A stretch of DNA of 64,000 nt from Streptomyces musisoli (GCF_016741855.1 NZ_JAERRH010000001.1:682001-746000), one strand, 5' to 3'; positions 8,368-16,673 are shown, numbered from the stretch's first letter. Notes: generated from the letters alone by a model not told the origin. Program-made: numbers and translations.

Positions 8368-9735
8368 TCAGTGGACCGCGGCGATCTCCTGTCCCGCCTC
8401 CATCGGATGGGTGACGTCCTGGGCCTCGCCGCCCCTGCCGATGTGGTTGAAGAGGAGGTTGAGCACCACGGCCGTCACGCAGCCCGTGGAGATGCCCGAG
8501 TCCAGGACGATCTTCGCGGTCTCGGGGAACGCGTGGTAGAACCCGGGTGCGGTGATCGGGATGATGCCGACCGCGAGGGACACGGCCACGATCAGGACGT
8601 TGTTGTCCCGCTCCAGGCCGGCCCGGACCAGGGTCTGGATGCCGCTCGCGGCGACCGAGCCGAACAGGACGACACCGGCGCCGCCGAGCACGGGACGGGG
8701 CACGACCGCGATGAGCGAGGCGGCCATCGGGCACAGGCCCATCAGGACCAGGAAGCCGCCGCCGGTCGCGACGACGTACCGGCTGCGGATCCGCGTCATG
8801 GCGACCAGGCCGATGTTCTGCGCGAAGGCGCTGCACATGAAGCCGTTGAACAGCGGGCTGAGCGCGGAGCCGAGGGTGTCGGCGCGCAGGCCGGCCGCGA
8901 TGGTCTTCTCGTCGGCGGGCCGTTCGACGATCTCGCCGAGCGCCAGCATGTCGGCGGTCGACTCGGTCATCGAGACGACCATCACCACGCACAGCGAGAG
9001 GATCGCGGCGAGCTGGAACTGCGGTGCGCCGTAGTGGAACGGGGTGGGGAAGCCGACCACGTCGGCGTGGGCGACGGGGCTGAAGTCCGTGACGCCGAAG
9101 GGTATCGCCACCAGCGTGCCGGCGATCAGGCCGAGCAGGACGGCGATCTGCTTGACGAAGCCGCGGGTGAAGCGGCGCAGCAGCAGGACGATCAGGAGGG
9201 TGATGCCGGCGAGGCCGAGGTAGGTCGTCGAACCGTAGTCGTCGGCCCGGGGGTTGAGGCCCTGGGCCCAGCCGAAGGCGACCGGAAGCAGGGACACGCC
9301 GATCAGGGTGATGACCGAGCCGGTGACGACCGGTGGGAAGAAGCGAATCGCCTTACTGAAGAAGGGGGCGGCGACGAAGCCCAGGAGGCCGGCGACGATG
9401 ACCGCGCCGAAGATGATCGGCAGGGCGTCGGACTTGTCGTCGGTCGAGGCGACTACCGCGGTCATGGGGGCGACACCCGCGAAGGTGACGCCGTTGACGA
9501 ACGGCAGCCGGGCGCCGATCTTCCAGAAACCCAGGGTCTGGAGGAAGGTGGCGAGGCCGGCGGTGAACAGGCAGGCGCCGGTGAGGAAGGTCAGCTCGGT
9601 GGCGGACAGGCCGATGGCCGCACCGACGATGAGCGGTGGGGCTACGACTCCGGCGTACATGGCGGCCACATGCTGCAGACCGCTGGTCGCCATTTTGAGG
9701 GCGGGGAGTTTCTCGTCAACTGGATGGGCGGCCAC
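8368..9735 (-). CDS. NCS2 purine permease (urate/xanthine type), copy 1
   Basis: Nucleobase:cation symporter-2 family inner-membrane permease, 455 aa, about 14 helices. The family signature is seen in SMTESTADMLALGEI and SAFAQNIGLVAMTRIRSRYVV. The N-terminal MYAGVVAPPLIVG and FVNGVTFAG segments match UacT/XanP/PbuX-type members. GTG start with GGAGGAG about 6 nt upstream. It is downstream of 8-oxoguanine deaminase and the uricase operon, so urate or xanthine uptake is the best inference. It is paralogous to the permease at 11431. Confidence 0.88.
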   Translation of the reverse strand: MAAHPVDEKLPALKMATSGLQHVAAMYAGVVAPPLIVGAAIGLSATELTFLTGACLFTAGLATFLQTLGFWKIGARLPFVNGVTFAGVAPMTAVVASTDDKSDALPIIFGAVIVAGLLGFVAAPFFSKAIRFFPPVVTGSVITLIGVSLLPVAFGWAQGLNPRADDYGSTTYLGLAGITLLIVLLLRRFTRGFVKQIAVLLGLIAGTLVAIPFGVTDFSPVAHADVVGFPTPFHYGAPQFQLAAILSLCVVMVVSMTESTADMLALGEIVERPADEKTIAAGLRADTLGSALSPLFNGFMCSAFAQNIGLVAMTRIRSRYVVATGGGFLVLMGLCPMAASLIAVVPRPVLGGAGVVLFGSVAASGIQTLVRAGLERDNNVLIVAVSLAVGIIPITAPGFYHAFPETAKIVLDSGISTGCVTAVVLNLLFNHIGRGGEAQDVTHPMEAGQEIAAVH

Positions 9736-9757
9736 GGCGGCTCCTCCGGGCGGGTGA

Positions 9758-9772
9758 CACGTCGTCGACGTG
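9758..9772. promoter_or_regulatory. 15-bp palindrome upstream of NCS2 permease
   Basis: CACGTCGTCGACGTG is a perfect inverted repeat around a central T, 22 nt before the GTG start of the permease. It may be an operator or 5' leader structure. Confidence 0.4.
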
Positions 9773-9856
9773 GGTTTCAGGGAGGTGGTGCGTGTAGTCG
9801 TGCGGGACCGTGACGGGGGTGGGGACGTGAGCGGTGGGCGAGCGGTGTGGGGGTGC

Positions 9857-9924
9857 CCGTCTCCGGGGCGCGCTTGGGCACGCGCCCCGGAGACGGCTGC
9901 CGTGGATCCCGCTCGGATCCACGG
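9857..9924 (-). terminator. Two adjacent terminator hairpins after 8-oxoguanine deaminase
   Basis: A 16-bp perfect stem (9857-9872 / 9881-9896) is followed at once by a 10-bp stem (9900-9909 / 9915-9924). They separate the deaminase transcript from the permease at 8368. Confidence 0.8.
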
Positions 9925-9978
9925 TCCCGGCCGGGAGCCGTCCCTCTCGGCCGGAGTCTGTGGGAGTCCCGGAGTGGA

Positions 9979-11364
9979 TCAGCCCTGCGCGGCGATCCGG
10001 GCGAGGCGCTGGGCCTCCTCGCGGGTGGTGGCGGCGACGGCGTCCTCGTCGACGGTGAGCAGGCGGCCGTTCTCGACGATCTGCCGGCCGTTGACGAAGG
10101 ACGCGGTTACCGGGGCCGCCGCACCGAAGACCAGGGCGGTCACCGGGTCGGCGATGGAGGCGTGGGCGAGCGTGTCCATCTTCCACAGCACCACGTCGGC
10201 CAGCTTGCCCGGCTCCAGCGAACCGATCTGCTCGGCCCGGCCGAGGACCTGGGCGCCGCCGTAGGTGCCGAGCCGCAGCGCCTGGCGGGCGCTGAGGGCT
10301 GCCTCGCGGTGCGCGCCGAGGCGGTTGATCAGCAGGGCGTTGCGCAGCTCGGTGTGGAGTTCGCCGGACTCGTTGGAGGCGGTGCCGTCGACACCGAGGC
10401 CGACCGGGACGCCGGCCCGCAGCATGTCGGGGACGCGGGCGATGCCGGCGGCGAGGCGGGCGTTGGACGACGGGCAGTGGGCCACACCGGTCTTCGTGCG
10501 GGCGAAGGCGGCGATGTCGGAGTCCTTCATGTGGACGCAGTGCGCCATCCACACGTCCTCACCGAGCCAGCCGGTGGACTCGAAGTAGTCGGTCGGGCCC
10601 ATGCCGAACAGCTCGTGGCAGAACTTCTCCTCCTCCACGGTCTCCGAGCCGTGGGTGTGCAGCCGTACGCCCAGCCGGCGGGCCAGTTCGGCACCCTGGC
10701 GGAGCAGTTCGGTGGAGACGGAGAACGGGGAGCAGGGGGCGACGGCCACCTGGGTCATGGCGTCGAAGGAGGCGTCGTGGTGCTTCTTGACGGTCTCCTC
10801 GGTCGCCGCGAGCGCGCCCTCCAGCGTCTCGACGGCGAAGTCCGGCGGCAGACCGCCGTCCTTCTCGCTGCGGTCCATCGAACCACGGGCCAGCGTGAAG
10901 CGGACACCCGTCTCGGCGGCGGCCCGGATGATCGAGCCGGACAGGTCGCCGGAGCCCTGCGGGAAGACGTAGTGGTGGTCCATGGCGGTGGTGACACCGC
11001 CGCGGGCCATCATGGCGAGCGACCCCTGCGCGGCCGCGTACGTCATTCCCTCGTCGATGCGCGCCCAGGTGGGGTAGAGCGCGACCAGCCAGTTGAAGAG
11101 GTTGTGGTCGGTGGCCAGGCCCCGGGTGATCCACTGGTAGAAGTGGTGGTGGGTGTTGACCAGACCGGGCGTGGCCAGATGGCCGCGTCCGTCGATCCGG
11201 CGCACCACGTTCTCCAGCCCCTCGGGGGCGTCACCCGCGCCGACGGACTCGATCCGGTTGCCGGCGAGGACGAGGTGTCCCGAGGCGTACTCGGTTTCGC
11301 CCGCGTCCACGGTCGCGATCGCGCAGTTCTCGATGACGATGCGCTGGTCTGCCGATGGTGCCAT
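9979..11364 (-). CDS. 8-oxoguanine deaminase
   Basis: Amidohydrolase-superfamily enzyme converting 8-oxoguanine to urate and ammonia (EC 3.5.4.32), 461 aa. Metal ligands are visible: HHHF after PGLVNT, the LHTHGSET histidine, the MAHCVHM histidine and Asp in GLGVDGTASNE. These match the 8-oxoguanine/isoxanthopterin deaminase branch (formerly annotated as hydroxydechloroatrazine ethylaminohydrolase). ATG 11364 has AAGGAAG 6 nt upstream. The gene lies 66 nt downstream of an NCS2 permease on the same strand, so the two are probably cotranscribed. Placement beside uricase fits, because the product is the uricase substrate. Confidence 0.9.
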   Translation of the reverse strand: MAPSADQRIVIENCAIATVDAGETEYASGHLVLAGNRIESVGAGDAPEGLENVVRRIDGRGHLATPGLVNTHHHFYQWITRGLATDHNLFNWLVALYPTWARIDEGMTYAAAQGSLAMMARGGVTTAMDHHYVFPQGSGDLSGSIIRAAAETGVRFTLARGSMDRSEKDGGLPPDFAVETLEGALAATEETVKKHHDASFDAMTQVAVAPCSPFSVSTELLRQGAELARRLGVRLHTHGSETVEEEKFCHELFGMGPTDYFESTGWLGEDVWMAHCVHMKDSDIAAFARTKTGVAHCPSSNARLAAGIARVPDMLRAGVPVGLGVDGTASNESGELHTELRNALLINRLGAHREAALSARQALRLGTYGGAQVLGRAEQIGSLEPGKLADVVLWKMDTLAHASIADPVTALVFGAAAPVTASFVNGRQIVENGRLLTVDEDAVAATTREEAQRLARIAAQG

Positions 11365-11430
11365 GGTGCTTCCTTGTCTTTCAGCGGCGGTCCGTGGAGG
11401 GGAGGTCCACGGGGAGGGCACGGCAGGACC

Positions 11431-12843
11431 CTAGGAGGATTCGAGTGCCGGAGCCGGTTGGCGGCTCCGGGTGCCGAGGTGATGGAAGAAAAGGTTGAGC
11501 AGCACCGCGGCGAGCGCGCCCGCGCTGATGCCCGAGCCGAGCACGGTCTGCGCCCAGGGCGGGAAGCCGGCGTAGAAGGTGGGTGCGGCCAGGGGGATGA
11601 TGCCGGCGCCGAGGGCCACGGCCACCAGGATGATGTTGGAGCTGTCGTCCAGGCCCGCCTCCGACAGCGTGCGGATGCCGCTGACGGCGATCGAGCCGAA
11701 GAGCACGATGCCCGCGCCGCCGAGGACCGGCAGCGGGACGAGGGAGACGACCGCGCCGAGGACCGGGAAGGCGCCGAGGGCGAGGAGGGTGCCGCCGGCG
11801 ACGGCGACGACGTACCGGCTGCGCACCCGGGTGAGGGAGACGACGCCGACGTTCTGGGCGAAGGCCGAGGTGGGGAAGCCGCCGAAGACGGGGCCGAGCA
11901 GGGTGGCGATGCCGTCGGTGCGCAGGCCGCGGGTGATGGTCCGCGCGTCGGCGCGGCGGTCGCAGATCTCGCCGAGGGCGAGCATGCCGGCGCTCGACTC
12001 GGTCATCAGCACCAGCATCACGATGCACAGCGAGAGGATGGCCGCGGGCTGGAACTCGGGGGCGCCGAAGGCGAACGGGGTGGGCAGCGCGGCGACGGGC
12101 GCCGACTTCAGGCCGCTGAAGTCGGCCATGCCGAAGGGGATGGCGGCCAGGGTGCCGATGAGCAGCCCGAACAGCAGGGCGACCTGCTTGACGAAGCCCT
12201 TGCCGAAGCGCTGGACGAGCAGGATGACGGCCAGGGTGAACGCGGCGAGCGCGAGGTTCCGCATGGCGCCGAAGTCGGCGGCGCTCTTGTCGCCGCCCTG
12301 CGCCCAGCTCACGGGGACCGGCATCAGCGTGACGCCGATCAGGGTGATGACCACGCCGGTGACCAGGGGCGGGAAGAAGCGGAGCAGTCGGCCGAAGAAC
12401 GGGCCGAGCGCCAGGCAGAAGGCACCGGCGACCATCACCGCGCCGTAGATCGCAGGGAGTTGGTGGCCTTTGCCGCTGGTCTCGGCGATCGCGAGGATCG
12501 GCGCGATGCCGGCGGAGGAGGCGGCGTTGACGAAGGGCAGCCGGTTGCCGACGAGGCCCTTGACGCCGATGGTCTGGAGGATGGTCGCGACGCCGGCGAT
12601 GAGCAGGCTCGCGGCGATGAGCCGGGTGCGGGCCGCGATGTCGAGGCCGCAGGCCTGGCCGATGATGAGCGGAGGAGTGACAACGCCTGCGTACATCGCG
12701 GCGATGTGCTGGAGCGCGGCGGGGACGAGCCGCGAGAAGTGGAGCTTCTCGTCCACCGGGTGCACGGACGTGACGGCGTCCTCGGTGTGCACCGGCGGGG
12801 TGGAACACGGGGCTGTGGCGGACCCCTTCGCAGGCTGTGCCAT
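11431..12843 (-). CDS. NCS2 purine permease, copy 2
   Basis: 470-aa nucleobase:cation symporter-2 protein, paralogue of the 8368 gene. It has the same signatures (LMTESSAGMLALGEI; SAFAQNVGVVSLTRVRSRYVV) and the same VHPVDEKLHFSRL entry into helix 1. ATG 12843 is chosen because CCGGAGGG lies 7 nt upstream. Directly upstream of 8-oxoguanine deaminase on the same strand, which suggests uptake of urate, xanthine or 8-oxoguanine. The substrate is inferred from context only. Confidence 0.88.
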   Translation of the reverse strand: MAQPAKGSATAPCSTPPVHTEDAVTSVHPVDEKLHFSRLVPAALQHIAAMYAGVVTPPLIIGQACGLDIAARTRLIAASLLIAGVATILQTIGVKGLVGNRLPFVNAASSAGIAPILAIAETSGKGHQLPAIYGAVMVAGAFCLALGPFFGRLLRFFPPLVTGVVITLIGVTLMPVPVSWAQGGDKSAADFGAMRNLALAAFTLAVILLVQRFGKGFVKQVALLFGLLIGTLAAIPFGMADFSGLKSAPVAALPTPFAFGAPEFQPAAILSLCIVMLVLMTESSAGMLALGEICDRRADARTITRGLRTDGIATLLGPVFGGFPTSAFAQNVGVVSLTRVRSRYVVAVAGGTLLALGAFPVLGAVVSLVPLPVLGGAGIVLFGSIAVSGIRTLSEAGLDDSSNIILVAVALGAGIIPLAAPTFYAGFPPWAQTVLGSGISAGALAAVLLNLFFHHLGTRSRQPAPALESS

Positions 12844-12863
12844 TTTGTTCCCTCCGGTGTTGC

Positions 12864-12897
12864 GTGCCCCCGGCCCCGGTGGCGGGGCCGGGGGCAC
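12864..12897 (-). terminator. Terminator hairpin after uricase
   Basis: Perfect 14-bp stem (12864-12877 / 12884-12897) just downstream of the uricase stop and upstream of the permease start. The permease-deaminase pair may therefore have its own promoter or depend on read-through. Confidence 0.8.
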
Positions 12898-12907
12898 GCG
12901 TCCCGCG

Positions 12908-13843
12908 TCAGAGGTTGGTCATGTCGACCGGGATGAGCTGCTCGGCGCCGTCCCGCAGGATGGTGGCCTCGATCAGGCCGTAGGGGCGGTCGGCGGCGTA
13001 GTAGACGGCACCGTCCTTGGCCTCGTTGTCGATCCCGAAGGGCGACAGGTCCGAGCGGAAGTGGTGCTTGTTCGGCATCGAGAAGCGGATCTCCTCGACC
13101 TCGTCGCGGGAGTTCAGCACCCGCACACCCATCTCGAAGAGGGTCTGCTGGAGCGAGTACGAGTAGGTCTCGGCGAACGCCTGGAGCGCGTGCTTGCGCA
13201 CTCCGTTGTACGAGCGGTCCCAGTCCGGGGCGTGCGAGTCGATGCCGTCCCAGTTGTGCCGCCACCAGGTGGAGACGGTGGTGGCGAGGATGCGGTCGTA
13301 GTCCTCCTGAAGGGTGGTGTACTTGTCCTTCAGGTAGCCGAAGAACTCGGAGTTGGTCGAGTTCAGGACGGTCAGGTCCTTGAACCCGGAGAGCACCTGG
13401 ATGCCGTGGCCGTCGTAGGTGATCTGCGCGACGCGGGTCTCCTGGCCCTTGCGGACGAAGGAGTGGGCGATCTCGTCCGAGCCGACGAAGCGGGCGCCGG
13501 ACTGCGAGGTCTCGATCCGCTCCCAGCCGTACTCCTCGACGCGGATGCGGGCCCGGGAGATGGACCCGGTGTTGTCCACGAAGTGGCGGGCGAGCTTGAC
13601 GCCGAAGTCCTCGGCGCTGTCGATCCCGTGCTCCTTGGCGAAGGCGTACACCGTGTTCTTGGTGGTGTCGGTCGGCAGGACGTTCGCGTTCGAACCGCTG
13701 CGGTGGACCTCCTCCATGTCGCCGGAGAGGGCGACGGAGACGTTCAGGTCCTTGATGTGGTGCGTGTCGCCATCACGCGTGATCTTGACAACGCGGTTCT
13801 CGGCCTTGCCGTACTGGTTCTGTCCCAGGACGAAACGGGTCAT
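12908..13843 (-). CDS. Factor-independent urate hydroxylase (uricase)
   Basis: Oxidises urate to 5-hydroxyisourate with O2, releasing H2O2 (EC 1.7.3.3). The 311-aa tandem T-fold protein is of normal length. The catalytic Lys13 (QNQYGKAENRVVK) and Thr58 in PTDTTKNTVYAFAKEH are present, as is the second-domain NKHHF segment. ATG 13843 begins 8 nt after the HIU hydrolase stop, and its GGGAG site lies inside that gene, so translation is probably coupled. Last gene of the decarboxylase-hydrolase-uricase operon, whose promoter carries the palindrome at 14835-14849. Confidence 0.97.
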   Translation of the reverse strand: MTRFVLGQNQYGKAENRVVKITRDGDTHHIKDLNVSVALSGDMEEVHRSGSNANVLPTDTTKNTVYAFAKEHGIDSAEDFGVKLARHFVDNTGSISRARIRVEEYGWERIETSQSGARFVGSDEIAHSFVRKGQETRVAQITYDGHGIQVLSGFKDLTVLNSTNSEFFGYLKDKYTTLQEDYDRILATTVSTWWRHNWDGIDSHAPDWDRSYNGVRKHALQAFAETYSYSLQQTLFEMGVRVLNSRDEVEEIRFSMPNKHHFRSDLSPFGIDNEAKDGAVYYAADRPYGLIEATILRDGAEQLIPVDMTNL

Positions 13844-13851
13844 GGTGTCGG

Positions 13852-14253
13852 TCAGCTCCCTCGGTAAACGGAGTAGCCGAACGGGTTGAGCAGCAGCGGA
13901 ACGTGGTAGTGCTCCCCGGGCACCACCGCGAAGGTGATGGTGACCTCGGGGAAGAACACCGGCCTGCTGTTCTCGCTGTCCCGGAGCGCGGGGGCGTCCT
14001 GCTGGGCCGCGGCTTGTTTCTTGGCGAAGTACGTCTCGGTGTCGAAGTCGAGCCGTACGTGGGCGGTCCCCTCCGGCAGGGCCGGGAGGTCCTTGCACCG
14101 CCCGTCCGCGTCGGTGGCCGAGCCGCCGAGTGGCTGCCAGCCCCCGTCGTGCCCGGCGCGGGCGGACAGGTGGACGGCGACGGCCTCGGCGGGCCGGCCG
14201 ACGGAGGTGTCCAGGATGTGCGTGGACACCGAGGCGGTGGTGCTGGTGCTCAT
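13852..14253 (-). CDS. uraH: 5-hydroxyisourate hydrolase (transthyretin-like)
   Basis: Hydrolyses 5-hydroxyisourate to OHCU, the second step of urate to allantoin. The 133-aa protein starts with the family's STHILDTSVGRPA and ends in the diagnostic Y-R-G-S. The central histidine/arginine region (HVRLDFDTETYF) is also present. ATG start 8 nt after the upstream gene's stop, with GAGGA upstream. Cytoplasmic tetramer by family. Confidence 0.95.
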   Translation of the reverse strand: MSTSTTASVSTHILDTSVGRPAEAVAVHLSARAGHDGGWQPLGGSATDADGRCKDLPALPEGTAHVRLDFDTETYFAKKQAAAQQDAPALRDSENSRPVFFPEVTITFAVVPGEHYHVPLLLNPFGYSVYRGS

Positions 14254-14261
14254 GGCTGCTG

Positions 14262-14771
14262 TCAGTCCTCTTCGACGAGTCGTGCCAGTCGGATGCGGTT
14301 GATCTTGCCCAGCTCGGTGCGGACGATCTCCCGCTCCTGCTCCGGCGAGTTCCCGATCCGCTCCTTGACGGCGTCCCGCATCTGTTCACCGGTCCTGCCG
14401 GTGGCGCAGATCAGAAAGACATGGCCGAACTTCTCCTGGTAGGCCAGGTTGAGTTCGAGCATCTCCGCCTTGAGCTCTTCGGAGGCGCCGGCCATGCCGC
14501 GCTGTTCCCGGGCCGAGGTGGGATCCCCCGGCTTGGGGCGGCCGATCGGCGGGTGCCCGGCCATGGCCTCCTCCAGGTCCTTCGCGGTCAGCTCCGCCAT
14601 GGCGGCGTCACTGGCTGCGCAGAGGTCCTCGAAGCCGGCGTAGGGACGGGCGGCCAGCAGCCGCCGCGCCCACGCCGTGGAATTGCACGCCTCGCGGAGC
14701 GCGACGAGCGCGGCGTCCTCCGGCAAGGCGTTGAAGCGGGCCAGGCCCGGCGGCGTGGAAGTCGAAGTCAC
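14262..14771 (-). CDS. uraD: OHCU decarboxylase
   Basis: 2-oxo-4-hydroxy-4-carboxy-5-ureidoimidazoline decarboxylase, giving (S)-allantoin. The 169-aa protein has the catalytic-histidine motif AGHPPIGRP and the FGHVFLICATGRT segment typical of the family. GTG start at 14771 with a perfect GGAGG 5-6 nt upstream. First gene of the three-gene urate-degradation operon. Confidence 0.95.
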   Translation of the reverse strand: MTSTSTPPGLARFNALPEDAALVALREACNSTAWARRLLAARPYAGFEDLCAASDAAMAELTAKDLEEAMAGHPPIGRPKPGDPTSAREQRGMAGASEELKAEMLELNLAYQEKFGHVFLICATGRTGEQMRDAVKERIGNSPEQEREIVRTELGKINRIRLARLVEED

Positions 14772-14808
14772 GGGTGCCTCCGTGGCCTTGTGCTGAACGG
14801 GCTGCCGA

Positions 14809-14838
14809 TAGCTAACGCCCTCCGAAACACAACGTCAA
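14809..14838 (-). promoter_or_regulatory. Promoter of the uricase operon
   Basis: On the minus strand, TTGACG (14838-14833), 18 nt, TAGCTA (14814-14809), giving a leader of about 30 nt to GTG 14771. The -35 hexamer is the right edge of the palindrome at 14835-14849, so a protein bound there would block sigma. Confidence 0.7.
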
Positions 14839-14850
14839 CAGTTTGTTGAA
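14834..14850. promoter_or_regulatory. Operator palindrome over the uricase promoter
   Basis: In transcription direction it reads TTCAACAAACTGTTGAC. The core TCAACA-AAC-TGTTGA is a perfect 15-bp inverted repeat. The identical 17-mer stands in the same position before the catalase gene (17682-17698). The cognate regulator is not known from the sequence. Confidence 0.8.
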
Positions 14851-14913
14851 AATTCGGGGTAACAAATACGAGGGCCCGACAGTCAGGGTACGAGCGGTCC
14901 GCGGACGAACGCC

Positions 14914-14950
14914 GAGAGCCGCCGCCCGGCCATGCCGGGCGGCGGCTCTC
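14914..14950 (-). terminator. Terminator hairpin after the HTH regulator
   Basis: Perfect 17-bp stem (14914-14930 / 14934-14950) with a CAT loop, 12 nt past the regulator's stop. It insulates that transcript from the uricase promoter. Confidence 0.85.
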
Positions 14951-14961
14951 GAGGGCTCCGA

Positions 14962-15330
14962 TCAGGCCTCTCTCTGCCGGTTCAGATAGTTGTAGACCGT
15001 GAAGCGGCTGACGCCGAGGGCGCCGGCGACGGTTTCCACGCCGTGGCGGACCGAGAAGGCGCCGCGGGCTTCCAGGATGCGGACGATCTCCTGTTTGGCC
15101 TTGCGGTCCAGGTCGGCGAGCGGCATGCCCTTGCGGCGCTCCATCGCGGCCAGGATGTGGTCGAGGGAGTCGGCCAGCTGGGGCAGCCGTACGGCGACGA
15201 CGTCCGTGCCCTCCCAGGCCAGCACGACGTCGTCGGGACGGGCCTCGTCCGGCGGCACCATCTCGCCGCCGATCGCGTCGACCAATGGCTTCACGGCCGC
15301 GATGAACGGCTCGTCCCCGGTGCCGGTCAC
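14962..15330 (-). CDS. Helix-turn-helix regulator (YheO/DauR-type C-terminal HTH)
   Basis: 122-aa protein. The last 35 residues (FSVRHGVETVAGALGVSRFTVYNYLNRQRE) form the short HTH found at the C-terminus of YheO/DauR-type regulators. The first 75 residues resemble a reduced PAS-like sensor (DDVVLAWEGTDVVAVRLPQL). Its ATG overlaps the stop of the upstream small gene by 4 nt, so the two are translationally coupled. Position immediately upstream of the uricase operon makes it a candidate to read the palindrome at 14835-14849, but nothing in the sequence proves this. Confidence 0.75.
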   Translation of the reverse strand: MTGTGDEPFIAAVKPLVDAIGGEMVPPDEARPDDVVLAWEGTDVVAVRLPQLADSLDHILAAMERRKGMPLADLDRKAKQEIVRILEARGAFSVRHGVETVAGALGVSRFTVYNYLNRQREA

Positions 15331-15581
15331 TCGCCCTCCCCGATCACGTTGACCTGGAGTGAGATGCGGGTGGCGCCGGCCGCGAGCGACTTGCGCAGCA
15401 GCGCGTCCACCGCGGTGAGCACGGCGTCCGCACCGCCCTCCGCGGTGTTGCCGAAGGGTCCGACGTCCACGGCGTCCAGCTCTGCCGCCTCGACGACCTC
15501 ACGGGCGACCACGGCGTGCGGCGGCGCCTCGTCGAGATCGAAGGGCTCGGTCGTGAACTCCACTCTCAATCGCACGCGCAC
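15327..15581 (-). CDS. Small MTH1187/YkoF-like (thiamine-binding fold) protein
   Basis: 84 aa. The segment VDVGPFGNTAEGGADAVLTA...GATRISLQVNVIGE resembles the GP.GTs.EG..d.vl....GA.RV...v pattern of the MTH1187/YkoF thiamine-binding fold (Thiamine_BP). This is motif resemblance only. GTG start at 15581, or GTG at 15575. It overlaps the HTH regulator by ATGA, suggesting a two-component sensing unit. It is divergent from hyi. Confidence 0.6.
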   Translation of the reverse strand: MRVRLRVEFTTEPFDLDEAPPHAVVAREVVEAAELDAVDVGPFGNTAEGGADAVLTAVDALLRKSLAAGATRISLQVNVIGEGE

Positions 15582-15698
15582 AACCTAACGCCCGGCGCGC
15601 GTTTTCGTGCAGCCCCGGCCGGCCCGGGACCGCACCCGTTGCCGGTCCGTCACCCGGCCCACCCCGCGGACCGCGGGCGTCCGCTGGGCGGGCTCCTC

Positions 15699-15728
15699 TT
15701 GACAAGCGACGTCACACGACGGCAATCT
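15699..15728 (+). promoter_or_regulatory. Probable promoter of hyi-glxR
   Basis: TTGACA (15699-15704), 18 nt, CAATCT (15723-15728). The -35 is perfect and the -10 weak. The operator at 15749-15763 would sit in the early transcribed region. A second possible -10, TAGAAA at 15738, is conserved at gcl. Confidence 0.45.
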
Positions 15729-15748
15729 TCCATCACGTAGAAACGAAC

Positions 15749-15763
15749 TTCCGCATTACGGAA
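15749..15763. promoter_or_regulatory. Glyoxylate-salvage operator, hyi side
   Basis: TTCCGCATTACGGAA is a 15-bp inverted repeat (TTCCG / CGGAA). The identical 15-mer stands before gcl, and the preceding 11 nt (from TAGAAAC) also match with two differences. In Streptomyces the IclR-family regulator AllR is known to control allantoin/glyoxylate genes and is the most likely reader; no AllR gene is in the window. Confidence 0.8.
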
Positions 15764-15792
15764 TCTCGACCCACGGAAGGGAGCGCGACCCG

Positions 15793-16632
15793 ATGGGATT
15801 CACAGAGCAGCGCTTCAACGTCAACCTGTCGATCCTCTTCACGGAACTCCCGCTCCTGGAGCGTCCCGCGGCCGCCGCCGCGGCCGGCTTCACCGCGGTC
15901 GAGCTGTGGTGGCCCTGGATCGAGACCCCCACCCCCGAGCAGTCCGAGCTCGACGCCCTGAAGAAGGCGATCGAGGACGCGGGCGTGCAGCTCACGGGCC
16001 TGAACTTCTACGCCGGGCAGCTGCCCGGCCCCGACCGCGGCGCCCTCTCGGTGCCCGGTGAGGAGTCGGAGCGGTTCCGCGCCAACATCGACGTGGCCGT
16101 CGCCTTCGGCCGGTCCCTGGGCTGCACGACGTTCAACGCCCTGTACGGCAACCGCGTCGAGGGCGTGGACCCGGCCGAGCAGGACGCCCTCGCCCTGGAG
16201 AACCTGGTCCTCGCGGCCCGGGCCGTAGGCCGGGTCGGCGGGACCATCCTGATCGAGGCTCTCAACCGGCCCGAGTCGCCGAAGTGCCCGATCGTGAGCG
16301 CACCCAAGGCGATCGAGATCGTGGACAAGGTCAACGCGGCGACGGGCCTCGGGAACGCCAAGTTCCTGATGGACCTCTACCACCTGTCCATGAACGGCGA
16401 GGACCTGCCCTCGGTGATCGAGAGCTACGCGGCGAAGACCGGACACGTGCAGATCGCCGACAACCCCGGCCGCGGCGCCCCCGGCACGGGTGCGCTTCCG
16501 CTGGAGGAGCTGCTGGACCAGCTGAAGAAGGCCGGTTACGAGGGCTGGGTGGGCCTGGAGTACAAGGCCGGCGACCGCCCGAGCGCGGAGGCCTTCGACT
16601 GGCTGCCGCGCGAAGCACGCGCGGCGCGCTGA
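15793..16632 (+). CDS. hyi: Hydroxypyruvate isomerase
   Basis: TIM-barrel isomerase interconverting hydroxypyruvate and tartronate semialdehyde (EC 5.3.1.22). 279 aa, slightly above the typical 258. The segments FNVNLSILFTELPLLERP, LIEALNRPESP and LMDLYHLSMNGEDL match the Hyi branch of the xylose-isomerase-like family and supply the metal-binding Glu and Asp. GGAAGGGAG lies 8 nt before ATG. First gene of an operon with glxR 41 nt downstream. Confidence 0.93.
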   Translation: MGFTEQRFNVNLSILFTELPLLERPAAAAAAGFTAVELWWPWIETPTPEQSELDALKKAIEDAGVQLTGLNFYAGQLPGPDRGALSVPGEESERFRANIDVAVAFGRSLGCTTFNALYGNRVEGVDPAEQDALALENLVLAARAVGRVGGTILIEALNRPESPKCPIVSAPKAIEIVDKVNAATGLGNAKFLMDLYHLSMNGEDLPSVIESYAAKTGHVQIADNPGRGAPGTGALPLEELLDQLKKAGYEGWVGLEYKAGDRPSAEAFDWLPREARAAR

Positions 16633-16673
16633 ACCCCCGACTTTGCAGAGCAGTTGAGAGAGGCACCCCCATC

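Noticed and set aside
6455..8992. 845-codon fusion of an NmrA protein to upstream sequence
   Set aside because: The upstream part is antisense to the AraC-type regulator and the permease; the Rossmann motif begins at the internal ATG 7306.
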